From contig OZ020611.1 of the NCBI GenBank assembly GCA_963971575.1, forward strand, positions 23,729,279-23,793,278: 64,000 nt of DNA. Reading direction: 5' to 3'. The notes beneath the pieces were generated by a model. It was not told the origin of the DNA. It saw nothing but the letters and a program-made list of their open reading frames with translations, and searched no databases. Below, in pieces: positions 32,878-45,334 of this stretch; the first letter of the stretch is position 1, and every line of letters begins with the position of its first letter. Both the position numbers and the translations under genes were made by a program. This DNA comes from Liopterus haemorrhoidalis (taxonomy: Eukaryota > Arthropoda > Insecta > Coleoptera > Dytiscidae).

Positions 32878-34094
32878 CAGGGCTTCTTAAAGTGGTGGGC
32901 TGCGGCCCCCTAGAGGGCCGTGACCATCCCACAAGGGGGCCGCGAAGAGCATCGAATATAACACTTGATAATTTATTTTATTATTTAAAAAGGATAAGTA
33001 GCTTTAACTTTCATACTACATAAATATTATTCTTCATTGTAAATAGATTATTGAATGACTGAGCGTAAAAAAATGTACGAGGGTAGGTCAAAAAGTCCTT
33101 ACAAACAATATAAAAACACTTTATTTTGGATTGATTCCTTTTTATTTGTCAACATCCTCCTTTTAGCTCGATACACTTCGCCCAGCATTTCTCCAACTTT
33201 TTCAAGCCATCCAAAAAGTAAGATTCCGGAAGGCGTTAAAATAGGCATCTTTTTATGATGCTTCTTCGTTCAACGTGAATCTTTTTCCGACGAGCCATTT
33301 CTTCATGTTAGAAAACAGGAAAAAGAGGCTGGGGGCCAAATCTGGTGAATACAGAACAATTCAAACAGTAGTTCATGCATTTTCGCCATCAACCACAGGA
33401 TTGCGTTTATTTTCCACTGTGGGTAAACGCTGCACCCATCTTGCCGATATCTTTTACTTTTATCTTTTATACCGAATTTTTCGTGCAAAATTGAAACTAC
33501 TGAGTCATGTGATATGCTTGTGGCCTCAACTAGTTAGCGCACTTTGACTCGTCGATCACTCTAGACGATATCGTGGATTTTATCAATCATTTTTGGTGTA
33601 GTCACTTTAAGTGGACGTCGCGAACGATGATCATAACCTGTAGATGTACGACCATGTTTAAACTCGTTCACTCAATTGTAATCAGTTTTAAACGCTGGTG
33701 CAGATGTGTCATGAACTTCATCCAACTCGGCTTTTATTTCCTTCGGTGCTTTGCCTTTCAAATGAAAGTGTTTAATCACTGCACGAAACTTGTTTTTTCC
33801 ATTGTTCCAAAATAACAAAAGTTGTTTGTTTCAATCGATTGTAAAAATGAAACCACGCAAAGGACATGGCTGTAAATTTGAGAGCATTCTATTGACATGT
33901 GGTACTTTTCAGGAACTTGAAAGAACTTTGTAAACATTTTGTAAGAACTTATTGACTTATTAACGTATATTTCAAACAAAAAAAATATTTTCTTTATCCA
34001 ACATGGGTGCAAAAAAAAAAAAAAATAGGCGGGCCGTAGGCTAACGATTTGTTATGTAGGGGAGCCGCGAAATCAAAAAGTTTAAGAAGCACTG
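32878..34094. mobile_element. hAT-type element with 8-bp target duplication and nested mariner
   Basis: Ends CAGGGCTTCTTAAAG (32878) and the complement of CAGTGCTTCTTAAAC (34094), flanked by CTGTAGGC (32870-32877 and 34095-34102). Subterminal GGCCGTG/GCCGCGA stretches are typical of these elements. A mariner occupies 33076-33966. Confidence 0.9.
33076..33966 (-). mobile_element. Deleted mariner 3 inside the hAT element
   Basis: Related ends TACGAGGGTAGGTCAAAAAG (about 33076) and the complement of TACGTTAATAAGTCAATAAG (to 33966) share AGTCxxTAAGTyCTTACAAA-like sequence. Minus-strand translation with frame breaks gives FHLKGKAPKEIKAELDEVHD, VNEFKHGRTSTGYDHRSR, KMIDKIHDIV and VSILHEKFGIKDKSKR, i.e. 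the mariner DNA-binding half, then a jump to the C-terminal KMPILTPSGILLFGWLEKVGE end. The first and second catalytic regions are deleted. Confidence 0.75.
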
Positions 34095-34102
34095 CTGTAG
34101 GC

Positions 34103-34770
34103 TACAGCAGACATGAGTTAAGAAACTAATACGGGCTGCGTTAACTTTTGCCCACGTATAGGGGTATATGCGGACGGGCCCTAGCAGACACTCTATAGCT
34201 TGAATTACACAACCAGTATGTCCTTGCAGGACTCTTCGATAGATTGTAAAACAGACACTGGTGTCTGCCGAAGCCGAGGAAATCAGTTGAAAGTACTTCA
34301 AACTGGTCTTGTAAACAGCACCTCAATACGAAATTTTCCTAAAAATACGGCATAAATACGTTAGAAGGAACATGAGTAGTAACACTGAAACTAGAGGCGC
34401 ATTTTAAACATCATATTCGTATTTAGGAAATAAATATTAATCAAAATTATATGACCGATACATTTATCCGTAATTTGCGTATAATCTGTCTCATTTTGTA
34501 ATACGAAACTAGATCTGGTTACTTTGGTGACTGTTTTGGTGTAAATAAACTTTTATGGAAACATGTGAACTTATAAATCTGGCTTTTAAATATTTGGTTA
34601 AGTTTTATTATATCGAGGTTATACTCACTCAAAAACTATATGTCAGGTAACAAATTGATTCCAAATAGCGATTGACATGTTAAAATTGTGATAGACATGT
34701 CAAATATTTTAAAAGGTGCCACTTCAGAATTACCACCCTAAGATGATATTTTAAATATGCAACATAAAAA
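34103..34770. other. No recognised gene
   Basis: Contains CAGACACTGGTGTCTG (34251-34266) and otherwise AT-rich DNA. Minus frames around 34041-34326 have no visible domains. Confidence 0.35.
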
Positions 34771-34774
34771 AATT

Positions 34775-35790
34775 GATGTGAAGTGTGAATTTTCACACAT
34801 TTCAGGGTTTCGCAGGTATTTATTAACTGTGTGATGATTATTTGGGATGCCAAAACAAATATTATGTCAAAATATTTTTTTATGAATTTTAATTCGAATG
34901 TCTAATACCATTATTTAAGTTTCTAAATATGTGCAGTATTTTTTTTATATAGCAAGGTTCATTAAGATTTTGAAAATTGCGCCTATGGTCCATTGGTTGC
35001 TTAAATCATAAGCCCCACCCTCTGATACCTTCAAATATAGAATTAAATTATAATTTCAACACTTCTCACTGGTTATTAAATTTACGGTTTTAGAAATTAA
35101 ATGCAACATTTACCAAAATATAACTAGAATTTTGACAAAATAATTTAAACAAAATAAAAATTGACGGGATTCGAACACATTTTCTTACAGTAGTTTCAAC
35201 TCACTAAGCGACAACGCTACCACTGTGCTATACAGGATCACTCGTTTACTATGTTAAATAGCGGATTAAATATATTACATATTTTACTTAAAAACACAAA
35301 AAAATGCGTTATTTTCCGAAAACATAATCTGATCAAAAATTCCTGTTGTACTATTCCGGTTCACACCAATGTACATTACTGAGAATTTTTTCAGATTTTT
35401 AGTTTAAACCATCTGGGCTACAGGGTGTGGGACAAAATTTTTTTTGCACAATTTTGGCAAAAACCGCCTCAAAACAATTTATTTTGCAAAAATAAAATTT
35501 TGATCGTTAATCCACGTACCAAGGACTTTCATTTGAAATCCTACACAGAATTGTAAAAAAATATTTCTTTTTTCGATGAGCATATATTTGTTTATTATTT
35601 GTAGGGGGATATGTGTTTTAGATGTTTTAGTATTTTTCCTATGTGCGGGTCAAAGAGTTGTATAAGCATGCTAAATTTCAACTCTCTAGGTTTAGCCGTT
35701 TGGCTACAATTTTTACCGAACAGACAGACAGACAGACAGACAGACGATAAAATGACGGTATAAGGGTATAAGTCATACCTACAAAACCCT
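34775..35790 (-). repeat. Family A element, near full length, reversed
   Basis: Bounded by AGGGTTTCGCAGGTAT (34804) and ATACCTACAAAACCCT (ending 35790), about 987 bp, preceded by the GTGTGAATTTTCACAC hairpin (34783-34798). The GACA core lies at 35720-35746 and the internal blocks are as in 26548-27620. At 35166-35230 a tRNA-like segment (complement: A box TAGCACAGTGGTAGC, B box TGTTCGAATCCC) sits in the centre. Confidence 0.87.
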
Positions 35791-35799
35791 AAAAATGAA

Positions 35800-36690
35800 G
35801 TTTCGTATTACAAAATGAGATAAATAATAACTGGTACACCTTAAACATAAATTAAAAGAAAAAATGTTTTAGCGATGTATCAATCCTGAAAAAATCTAAT
35901 TATAACTTCAGTATTTATAAAATTTCATTACATATCGACACAATGGCCATTCTCGGTTTATTCGAATACAGAAGAATTCATTATAACAGCTTTATAAGCC
36001 CTGAGGGTTTCGTCTAGACACATTTAATTATTGTCCGAATATAAGAACTTGATTTATATTTTTCTTTCATCACATGATAACATTTTTATGAGAGTTAATG
36101 ATAGAAATTTAGGGACTAGATGATAGTAGTTATTGCGAATTACATAGCTATTGTTTAATAAACTGAAATTGTACTGCCCCTTATCTAACTAGAAAATTAT
36201 AGAGTTACAATTTTCACGAAATTGAATTTTTAGTTAGTTAACAAGGGTTGCGATGCGGTATCACACATAAATAAAAATAAATAAAAGAATAGGTTCCCAA
36301 ACGCCTAAATAGGCGCATAGGGGCAGAGAAGGTAAGTTTTCCGTTTCTAGGCCGTCGGACATAGATATGAAAGTCACGTGGTCACCGTGATGTTTCGACT
36401 GATCCTATTATTTCTGTATAAACAGGTACTCATTTTTAAGAATTGAATACTTTAAAGTGAGTCGGCCTAAGAGCTGGCTGCACAATATTACTAGATAAAA
36501 ATCCAAAGGAGATGGGGAGATTTGAACCCGGATCCGTGTGCTCAGTAGGCAACCGTCTTACAACGAAGCCACCTCAACTCTTGGCAATGGACTTTTGTGG
36601 TCATGAATTCCCTAATCGTATTAATCTATCAATCAGATTGTAAACTGAAGATCATTAAGTTAAACTGGTTAAAACATGTGTTAAATAATA
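35800..36690. other. AT-rich DNA with a tRNA-like scrap
   Basis: The complement of 36519-36575 has a B box GGTTCAAATC and an A-box-like TGGCTTCGTTGT at tRNA spacing; terminal GAGGTGG/CCATCTC can pair, but the T stem does not form. Probably SINE-derived. Nothing else is recognised. Confidence 0.4.
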
Positions 36691-36699
36691 TTAATTTCG

Positions 36700-37452
36700 G
36701 AACAAGAAAGGACAGTCAGAATAGACAAATCAAGGAGCGCAGGGAGATATAAGGAAGTCAGAACTATAGGGGTACCAAGCTACTTGAAGGGAGAAAGAGG
36801 AAGGTCAGGAGGGAGAGTTAGGAGGATTGCGAGGCTAAGGTGCGGGAATGAAGAGAGAGGAAATAGATAGTGGAGGAAACAGGAGGATAAGATGTGCAGG
36901 ATGTGCGGGGAGGAGGAAGAAGATATAGAGCAGCTCGCGAAGAGGTGTAGAGAGATGACAGTATGGTCGGGGAGCACATGGTGGGAGAGGTGGGCGAAGG
37001 AATTAGAGGCAAGAAGGATTGAGATTGGGGAAGGATAACAGGAAGGGGTATAGGAAGGAAGGAAGATGCCCGGTGGGAGGCAGAAGGCGAGAAATGGAAG
37101 AAAGGAAGGGGGCTGAGGTCACCTGGAAATGGAGAGGGAGGAAGGAAGGGAGATAGGAGGAGGGGTGAAGAAACGGTTGGAAGGGAAGAGGATGGAATAA
37201 ATTAAATTAAAGATGGGCGAGAGAACTGGAAGCAAGAAGGAAGGAGACCGGAGAGGGAAACCACAATGATAGTAGGAAGAAAGAGAGGGACACTGGAGCA
37301 AGAAGAAAGAAATAAGAAAATGTAATATATTGTAAATTAAATTGTACTGTATTGTACGTTATGTAATTTGGATTGTTTTGGTTATTTATTTATTTTATTT
37401 CTATTTGTAATGGCTAATACCCTGAACGCCGCAAGGCCTAGGGAGAAATAAA

Positions 37453-37495
<43 letters not shown>
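36700..37495 (+). pseudogene. LINE 3' end with CCHC-like C terminus and AT tail
   Basis: The + frame from about 36735 reads GRYKEVRTIGVPSYLKG, RRIARLRCGNEERGN, a stop, then DKMCRMCGEEEEDIEQLAKRC and WWERWAKELEARR with a stop at 37039. This is the C-terminal R-C-R-x-C-G-x-x-E-E..H-x-x-x-x-C module of an insect LINE, with the His replaced by Gln. The purine-rich 3' UTR ends CGCCGCAAGGC..GAAATAAAGAATATATAT, with an AT run at 37457-37497, as usual for such elements. Clade (I/R1/LOA-like) not certain. Confidence 0.7.
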
Positions 37496-37499
<4 letters not shown>

Positions 37500-38640
37500 T
37501 ATATTGTATTGTTGGTATTGTGGTATTATTATTCATTCTTGTATGAAAAACCAAAATATCGTTCTAGTTTATGTTTCCGTTTTTTTTTATTTAATTTTTT
37601 TTTTTATTTTGGTTATTATCAATATTTTGTTTTCGTTCTGTTTTTATTGTCTGCATGTAACTATAATTTAATTTCATGTGCGTTGATAGGATTGTACTAA
37701 TGGAGCTAATGATCTACCATATATGTGTAATCGCCTCATGGTTTCAGTAATATCCATTCTATTAAAATAGAAACAGATCTATTAGCGAATGTTCCTGAAA
37801 AAATATGCAGGGGCGCCACAAGTAGGTGTTTAAGTTGTAAGCACAAAGGCGCCAAACAAGAGGGACGCTCTGACACGAAAATACTGTCGGCAATATGAAC
37901 ATTTTTCGAAGCGTTGTATTTATTTGGGTTGTTTCGCTTGGCGCATTTGAAAAATTCATTGTGAACGCAAACATATAATATATATTCGAAATAGTTAACT
38001 GAGCGAAAGTGGCGTGCACATTTTGAATGTGGGTTTCATACCGAGCGATCATTATTTCTTGACCGTTACATAACAGTAAACAATGAGTTTAAATATATCA
38101 AAACTTTATTCTAATTCACAGCTGAAAATACAAATTTAACAAAGAACCAAACAGATTAATTCGTTTGCCCAAATTCACCCGTGGAACAACGAAAATATGT
38201 GTTACTAACTTAATACCAGTTATCAACTCATTGGCGTGTAGAGAAAAATATTGTTCATTTAATAATCAATTCGTATAAGGTAATAAAAATAGAATGTACA
38301 TGTCCTTGGAATTAAGTTTGATAACTAAATGTTTCTGTCAAGTATTCCACAACGTTCAAGATTTAATGATCGCTCTGTATATACAATATACGAATATTAT
38401 CATTAAACCGAACAAAGTATCAACAAGCTGAGTGCAGAATGGTAGAACACACCGATCTAATTTTATCTATTTCACTCTTAGCACTTATTATTCCAGCATA
38501 ATAACTGCTAAACTATCCATAAAAAATACAAACTGTTAAATACTTTAGTAAAATGTATGATATTCTTATTAAATTTATTTTGATGTACGTTCGCAGTTCG
38601 CAGTTTTTTCTAATTTACATCCATAAAATTCCTGTACACA
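37500..38640. other. AT-rich DNA, no supported gene
   Basis: A 96-codon minus frame (37762-38052) has no recognised features. No element ends were found. Confidence 0.35.
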
Positions 38641-38647
38641 ATTAATT

Positions 38648-38806
38648 TTACCGACCGTCAACATATATAAGGGAGGTATTGTGATCATACCGATTTTGAT
38701 ATTTCGAGATTTCGATGGATCTCCACGAATTGAGGTCCTTACATAACGTTTTGACTATTTTTAGCATGATGTCTGTCAGTCTGTCTTTCCGTCCGTCCGT
38801 CCGTCC

Positions 38807-38848
<42 letters not shown>

Positions 38849-39290
38849 GTACACGTGCAGAGCAAATTCGGCTAAAATGATTTTTATGAAACTTCATATT
38901 TAACCTTCTGCTATTAATGGCACGAGTTTATCAACTTTTGGTAAAAATCGGTTGACTAAAAATGGGAGTTTACTGGTGTCGATTTTAAGATTTTTGCGAA
39001 TATTTAGCAACAGAAAAATATTTCGAAAAACTGTATCGACCAAAGGTTGCTATAAATGCAATAACTAATAACTTTTATTTGAGACGTTTTTTGATTAAAC
39101 GAAAAATTTCATTTTTTTTTTTTTTGTAAAATTCTAAATTTTTTCACTTATATGTAACGTTTCCATGGTCATGATAAATAATATCTCTGTTAGAAAATAT
39201 TAGGTCAAGGTATTTCTACTATGCTGTTAGAATGTATTTTATACAAGTACTTTATGATGGCGGACGGTCCTGTGGTGGCCACAGCTGATT
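38648..39290 (-). repeat. Family B element, reversed, near full length
   Basis: Starts ACCGACCGTCAACATATATA (38649) and ends TATGATGGCGGACGGTCC (39253-39270) with TGTGGTGGCCACAGCTGATT beyond. The GTCC/GTCT core (38783-38848) runs Cs first, then Ts. Other blocks as in 49397-50044. Confidence 0.88.
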
Positions 39291-39599
39291 TTTTCAAAGG
39301 CTATACATATACATATATATTTAGATATAGCTTTAATATATGTCTTATAGTTTAGGCAGCGTAAACCATTTTTTGAATATTTGGGCGTTCTTATATTTGA
39401 TTTATATCTTATTATTTATCATTGTTCCTTCCATTTTTGTCGTGTAGTTAAAACACAAAGCATATGGTCCGGGCCACATGGTGGGGGTGTAAAAGGTGCC
39501 CCATAACCTGGGCGACCGAACCCAGGGGAGTTGAATCCAGAGGCAGCAGCACCCAGAGGCGTCTGAATAAAAGACTGTAGACCATTTTTTGTGGCAAAG

Positions 39600-39890
39600 G
39601 ACTTGAATGGACTTGAATTATTTAACGAAATATTGTTTTAGGGAAATATTTCTTACTTCTAAAAAACCCTTAATTACTTTGGGCTACATGATAGACATTG
39701 TATTAATAACTTCATTTCCAATTTTTTCTATAGCTTTAAGAATGTTTTATAAGCCTGTAACTGTGGCATCAGGGGAAAGGAATTTTTCAAAAATTATCCC
39801 AGGTCGTGGATGTCATAGGAGAGACTAACTAATCGTCCATTATTATCAAAAGAGAAAAATATTTGCGAGAAATTGAATTTGTCCAAAATA
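39600..39890 (+). pseudogene. hAT transposase C-terminal dimerisation domain remnant
   Basis: LITSFPIFSIALRMFYKPVTVASGERNFSK (39703-39790 region) matches the conserved P-N-x-x-x-A-L-R..P-x-T-V-A-S-x-E-R-S-F-S-K box at the end of hAT transposases of the ZMYM1-like group. The frame then degenerates (stop at 39826), and weak similarity continues to about 39890. It lies 210 bp left of a bounded hAT element and may belong to a separate copy. Confidence 0.78.
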
Positions 39891-40101
39891 TTTTATTTCA
39901 CTTTCAATTAATTTCAATTGGTATTAAATATATAACTAATAATTGTCTTGGATATGTATTAATACTTTTGTATTTATATATGGAATAATATATTCGTCGT
40001 AAATAAAACCTTAATTTTTAAGGATTATTATTTTATTTTATGAATATATAAATTAGAAAACATTTATTTTGCATGATATTTATTTAAAACTTTGTATATA
40101 C

Positions 40102-41400
40102 TAGGGCCGGATTTAGGGTTAGGGGGGCCTCAAGAGCAAATGAAAAGAGGGCCCCTAAAAATTTTATTTTTCTTGACTTTAATTTCTTTTTGTTAGTAGT
40201 TGTTTAAATACAATAAACTGAAAATTGTAATAAGTTACACCTATGAAATAATATAACAAAAAAAAAAGTCAATTATAAAACTATAACAATATAATAAATA
40301 TTACGAAACTATTTACTATAACTCTATCTCCGAAAGACTGATAGTAATAAAATTTATTATTTGTAAAAAGTTATTGTATTATCACACAGAAGCGGTAAAA
40401 CAAAAGCGACAAAATATGAACAGTTCGAAACGAAATATTGTTAAAAACAACCGAGTGTGCCGCACATAGTATATGGGAATACGAACTAGGGTTAAACACA
40501 ATAGGCCATAAAAATTTGACCATAAAATTTTCGAACGTTGACGCAGAACACCTAACCTCAGTTTTTACTGAATGGTAAAGTGTTTGTATGTATAAATAAC
40601 TTGCATACAGCATAAATAACATCACACACAAGTCTTCATCATCCATTATAATTTTAATAAAAGAAAGCGCACATATAAACACAGATATAGATTGTCACGT
40701 GACACTTTGACAGCGTTAAAAATGATTGCATTGTGTGCAGGCGAAAATTCAACGGCGTTCTCAACGGCGCAAACGCAACGCCGTCGCAAATGACGGCGTA
40801 GCGCACTGTGCATTCTGTTCCAAGCTTTACAGCATTTTTTAAAATGCTGTAAGGGTTTACCATTTTTACAATCCATTCATAACTGTCGTATCATAAAAAA
40901 ATATATATATAAGAAAGTGATTTCAAGATATTTTGGCAGCTAGTTAAATTAGTAGTACTTGAGGATATTTATTTATTCTATTCATATTGTCACGTTCGAT
41001 GTCCGCTGCGGTCCCATCTGATAACAGTTAAAGTCATGAATAAAAACAGCCTATATTGTCAAGCTGACCTTTTCCTTCTTTTGAAATACTTGTTTCTTCA
41101 AACATACGTATAATAAAATAACAGATTTTAACCAGAAATTGTAAAAAAAATTTGGTAATTTTGAAATAAAACTAAACTAAGCTTGAACTCAGAACAAAAC
41201 TTGAAGAAAAAAAAAAGTTTATGTATATGTATTATTTTTCTAATGTATGTATTTTATACTGTAAAATAAATTTTGATTTCTTTTCAAAATTTTTGGGCCT
41301 CACCGCAAAACATTATAAAAAATTATAATTAGAAGTGGGCCCCTAAGGCATGGTGGGCCTGTGCGGCCGTTTATCCCGCTTCTACTAGAATCCGGGCCTG
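40102..41400. mobile_element. hAT-type element with GTATATAC/GTACGTAC flanks
   Basis: Left end TAGGGCCGGATTTAGGG (40102) and right end whose complement starts CAGGCCCGGATTCTAG (41400), with subterminal GGGGGGCC/GGGCCC and imperfect 8-bp flanks GTATATAC (40094-40101) and GTACGTAC (41401-41408). It includes a truncated Harbinger MITE (about 40530-40826). No transposase is recognised inside. Confidence 0.75.
40530..40826 (-). mobile_element. PIF/Harbinger-like MITE, truncated copy
   Basis: The complement matches 11401-11700: end AGCTTGGAACAGAATGCAC at 40826 followed by TTA (40827-40829), the CGCCGTC-rich subterminal region, and the same MDDEDLCVMLFMLYASYLYI frame. Similarity stops near the GACGCAGAACACC word at 40540; the other end is missing. 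Confidence 0.78.
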
Positions 41401-41435
41401 GTACGTACAGATATAACATATCAATTTCTTAATCC

Positions 41436-44004
41436 TATAATATAATACGCCTGTTTGTATGTTCGTATGTTCGGTATGTTCGACCGGTCGTTTCTTCATT
41501 CCCCGATAGAGGCGCGCATATGTTAATTATTTTTGTCAAAATTGTTTAAATTATATTGTTGATGCAATAATAGTGAATTTTCTACGAACACTTTTTATAA
41601 TTACTATAAGATGCAATAATAGTGAATATTCTACGAACACTTTTTATAATAATTGATAGAATTGTAAGAAATTATTGTTTATGTATTGGACATTAGTGTG
41701 CTGTGAATTTTTGTTTTGAGTGTTGACATTAAATTAGTAAAAATGACAGTTGTGTTTTTCATTAAAAAATCACTTCACAATTATTAATTTAGTTGTGAAA
41801 TACACGGATCGGTTTTTTTACGAAACAAAACACAGAAAAACGTTATCCTTCCGTGATATTCGACATTTTTGATTAAAATTATTATTAGCAGAAAAATAAT
41901 TATTTTAAAAAATATTTGGTTTTGATGAAAGTAAGAAAAATGTGACTTTTTTTTCTTTATTATTATATTTTCAATGCTTTATTATTTTTTTATTTCTACG
42001 ATTTATAGGACAAGATTTACAATATCCCACTGCAGACTCTATACAGATGGCAGCACATAACGACTACACTAAATAATTCAAGAATTATCAGTGGCTCTAA
42101 AACAATGGTTTCTATTTATTTATTCACCTTAAAAGCACTATCTTAGGTTATGGTTGATAACTGTTTATTTTATTTTTTTTTATAAACCACCTAAAAATAA
42201 ATTGTATTTTAACTGTTCTGTGCAGGGCTAGGGACAGTGATTCACCTTAAAAGTACTATCTTAGGTTATGGTTGATAACTGTTTATTTTTTTTTTTTTAT
42301 AAACCACCTAAAAATAAATTGTATTTTAATTGTTCTGTGCAGGGCTAGGGACAGTGATTCACCTTAAAAGCACTATCTTAGGTTATGGTTGATAACTGTT
42401 TATTTTTATTTTTTTATAAACCACCTAAAAATAAATTGTATTTTAACTGTTCTGTGCAGGGCTAGGGACAGTGATTCACCTTAAAAGCACTATCTTAGGT
42501 TATGGTTGATAACTGTTTATTTTATTTTTTATAAACCACCTAAAAATAAATTGTATTTTAATTGTTCTGTGCAGGGCTAGAGACAGTGATTCACCTTAAA
42601 AGCACTATCTTAGGTTATGGTTGATAACTGTTTATTTTTATTTTTTTATAAACCACCTAAAAATAAATTGTATTTTAACTGTTCTGTGCAGGGCTAGGGA
42701 CAGTGATTCACCTTAAAAGCACTATCTTAGGTTATGGTTGATAACTGTTTATTGTTTTTTTATAAACCACCTAAAAATAAATTGTATTTTAACTGTTCTG
42801 TGCAGGGCCAGGGACAGTGATTCACCTTAAAAGCACTATCTTAGGTTATGGTTGATAACTGTTTATTTTTTTTTTTTTATAAACCACCTAAAAATAAATT
42901 GTATTTTAATTGTTCTGTGCAGGGCTAGGGACAGTGATTCACCTTAAAAGTACTATCTTAGGTTATGGTTGATAACTGTTTATTTTTATTTTTTTATAAA
43001 CCACCTAAAAATAAATTTTATTTTAACTGTTCTGTGCAGGGCTAGGGACAGTGATTCACCTTAAAAGCACTATCTTAGGTTATGGTTGATAACTGTTTAT
43101 TGTTTTTTTATAAACCACCTAAAAATAAATTGTATTTTAACTGTTCTGTGCAGGGCCAGGGACAGTGATTCACCTTAAAAGCACTATCTTAGGTTATGGT
43201 TGATACCTGTTTATTTTTTTTTTTTTTTTATAAACCACCTAAAAATAAATTGTGTTTTAAAAGTTCTGCACAGTCCCACCTGTTTAGAATCTCTGTATAT
43301 TGAACAAATGACGTGTGTGTGACGCATGCGCAGTGGTCAGTGGGATATTGTAAATCTACCCCGTAATTTGAGATATAGTGTAAGTACGCTTTTTTCCGTG
43401 TGCCCTTTTTGCCGTGTGTGTATTTTTTCATGTGTGCTTTTTTCCGTGTGCGTATTAATCCGTGTGCGTTTTTTCCGTGTGCGTATTTTTATATTATATA
43501 AGAAAATGGAAAATTAATTTTAATAAATATATTTTAAATTTAACGTCTCAAATCATTTTTAGTTTTAACATTATAAATATAATGCACTGAGTGAAAATGA
43601 ATCGTTTTCCCATCTTAAAAAGTTAATGAATTAATAATTCGGAATAATGCTCATTATTTGCTCAGTTTTTAATAATGGGCGAAGAGTTGGTTCAATTTGA
43701 ATTGGATGAAGTTAGGCGTATGGCTAGAGAAAGAAGTCTGAGGTGTCGAGCAAGTTCCACATTAAGGTAATGATTTGTTTGCCAACACAGTTGGCAACAG
43801 GTGCACTAGTTATATAATATTTAATTAATAAGGGCAGCGATAATGTTTTGCACCTGAGCGGTGAACAACTCAAGAACGACCCAGTATGACAACTAGGAAA
43901 GAACAGCGTTGAAAGAATTTAAAAAATCGGTGCAGAAATTTCTAAGATAAGTTCTGAATTCTAACAAACAAACAAACTTTGTCTTCTTATTATATTAGTA
44001 TAGA
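41436..44004. mobile_element. Candidate element enclosing a 117-bp satellite
   Basis: The left side CTATAATATAATACGCCTGT (41436) and the complement of the right side, CTATACTAATATAATAAG (44004), are similar, and both lead into CTGTTTGTATG / GTTTGTTTGTT. Such ends recur widely in insects. Inside are a 67-bp direct repeat (GATGCAATAATAGTGAAT.., about 41562-41650), the satellite array, and a short frame MGEELVQFELDEVRRMARERS (43676). Superfamily unknown. Confidence 0.4.
42125..43240. repeat. Satellite-like array, ten units of ~117 bp
   Basis: Units begin CACCTTAAAAGCACTATCTT at about 42125, 42242, 42359, 42476, 42591, 42709, 42824, 42940, 43058 and 43173. Each contains GGTTATGGTTGATAACTG, a variable T tract, ATAAACCACCTAAAAATAAA and GTTCTGTGCAGGGCTAGGGA. 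Units differ by few substitutions (GCAC/TACT, AACTG/AATTG, CTAGG/CCAGG) and in T-tract length, so the expansion is recent. Confidence 0.95.
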
Positions 44005-45330
44005 TTACAGATGAATGCATTTTTATTAATTTTATTAAAGAAGTCCAGAAAGAAGTTCCATTGTTTGCACCAAAACGCCTTAAATGTTAACGGCGCACCT
44101 GAATACATACTTTTAAAGTAACAAAAAGCTTGCATTTCTATCACTCCTTTCCCTCAAGATTTGCTACGTTATCATTTTATCTCTAATTTTTCTCCTGAAC
44201 AATTACGTTTAAAGATGCTGATTAAACATTTGAGTAAGCATTTAAAGTAAAATGATATCAACTTAAAACTTTAAATCAACATATTAATAGTAAGATTTGC
44301 CAACTCCTGACTGTGTCTTTTTGCAATTAATATCCTTAAGTCTCTGTTCCTCGGAAACTTCATAAAATACATCCATCCTAACGTAAAATGGGAAAATCTT
44401 TCATTATCTCCTTCAGAAATAAATGTTTTCAACAGTTATTTAAAAACCCTTCTGCGAACAGACCAATTAATACCAAGAGGAATATCATTAAGGGAGTATA
44501 ATTTTTTGGTGATTACCCCCCAATTATCCGATATAATGACGAAGAGCTGCTTAATTTGGTTATTAGTCTAAAACTTTAAATGGCGGTTGATTATGAAATC
44601 CGCTTATTAACGAAGAACCGTTGCTGGAGAAAGAGATGCAAAAAGGGTTTTAAAGTTGGATAAGGAGGGAAAGATATCAGATTTCATCACTGGGGTCTAA
44701 GGAATTATAATTACATTTTTATAATTAGTTTATCAAACTTTTTTCTATTTAGTTCATTATTTTGTTAGAGTATGATGCAGAAACTGCATTTATAACGAGT
44801 AAACAATATAATGGAAGTGCATAATAAAAGTAGGAAAATATCTTTCTATCTATCATAGTACAGATACCAATGATGATGATGATATCTGCATTTGTAGAGT
44901 GTAGAGTGTAGAGTGCAGACAAAAAAAAAAACAACTAAAGTTCACTAGAATTTAGACCCCGATCGATCAAAAATCGATTAACAATTATCTATTTTACATA
45001 GTTCTATCTCTATAAATAACTATAAATAACGTATTTGAACTATTAGAACCAACATACGTCCGCAGTTTTTGTCTTCGTTTATTTGTTATACAAGGCGAGG
45101 CAAAACTTATGTTCACTCAAATATTTCCTTAATAAAAAGAGTTATAAAAATATTGTTCAAGTAAAACTTAATTGGATAATGGAGGTCAGACAATAACCGT
45201 AAATTTTTTTTTTTACTTTTTTTATCTTTTGATTTGCAAAAGGTATGACAGTAAATAACTTTTCTTCCTTACGTATATCCTTATACACAATCCGGCAAAT
45301 TTAAAGGAACAGATTGAAAATTATGTTTTT
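44005..45330. other. AT-rich DNA, no supported gene
   Basis: The block 44030-44700 is slightly less AT-rich and may be decayed coding DNA, but no family is visible. Short GTAGAGT repeats occur at 44896-44918. Confidence 0.35.
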
Positions 45331-45334
45331 ACTT

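Noticed and set aside
36519..36575. Possible tRNA gene on the minus strand
   Set aside because: A and B boxes and a 7-bp terminal pairing are present but the T stem cannot form; treated as a tRNA-derived repeat.
42125..43240. Evenly repeated units resembling a CRISPR array
   Set aside because: The entire ~117-bp unit is repeated with no unique spacers; a satellite in a eukaryotic genome.
43676..43768. Short frame MGEELVQFELDEVRRMARERS followed by GTAATG
   Set aside because: Could be a first exon inside the satellite-bearing element, but no continuation with a matching acceptor was found.
44030..44700. Less AT-rich block that might be decayed coding DNA
   Set aside because: No consistent frame or motif could be recovered on either strand.
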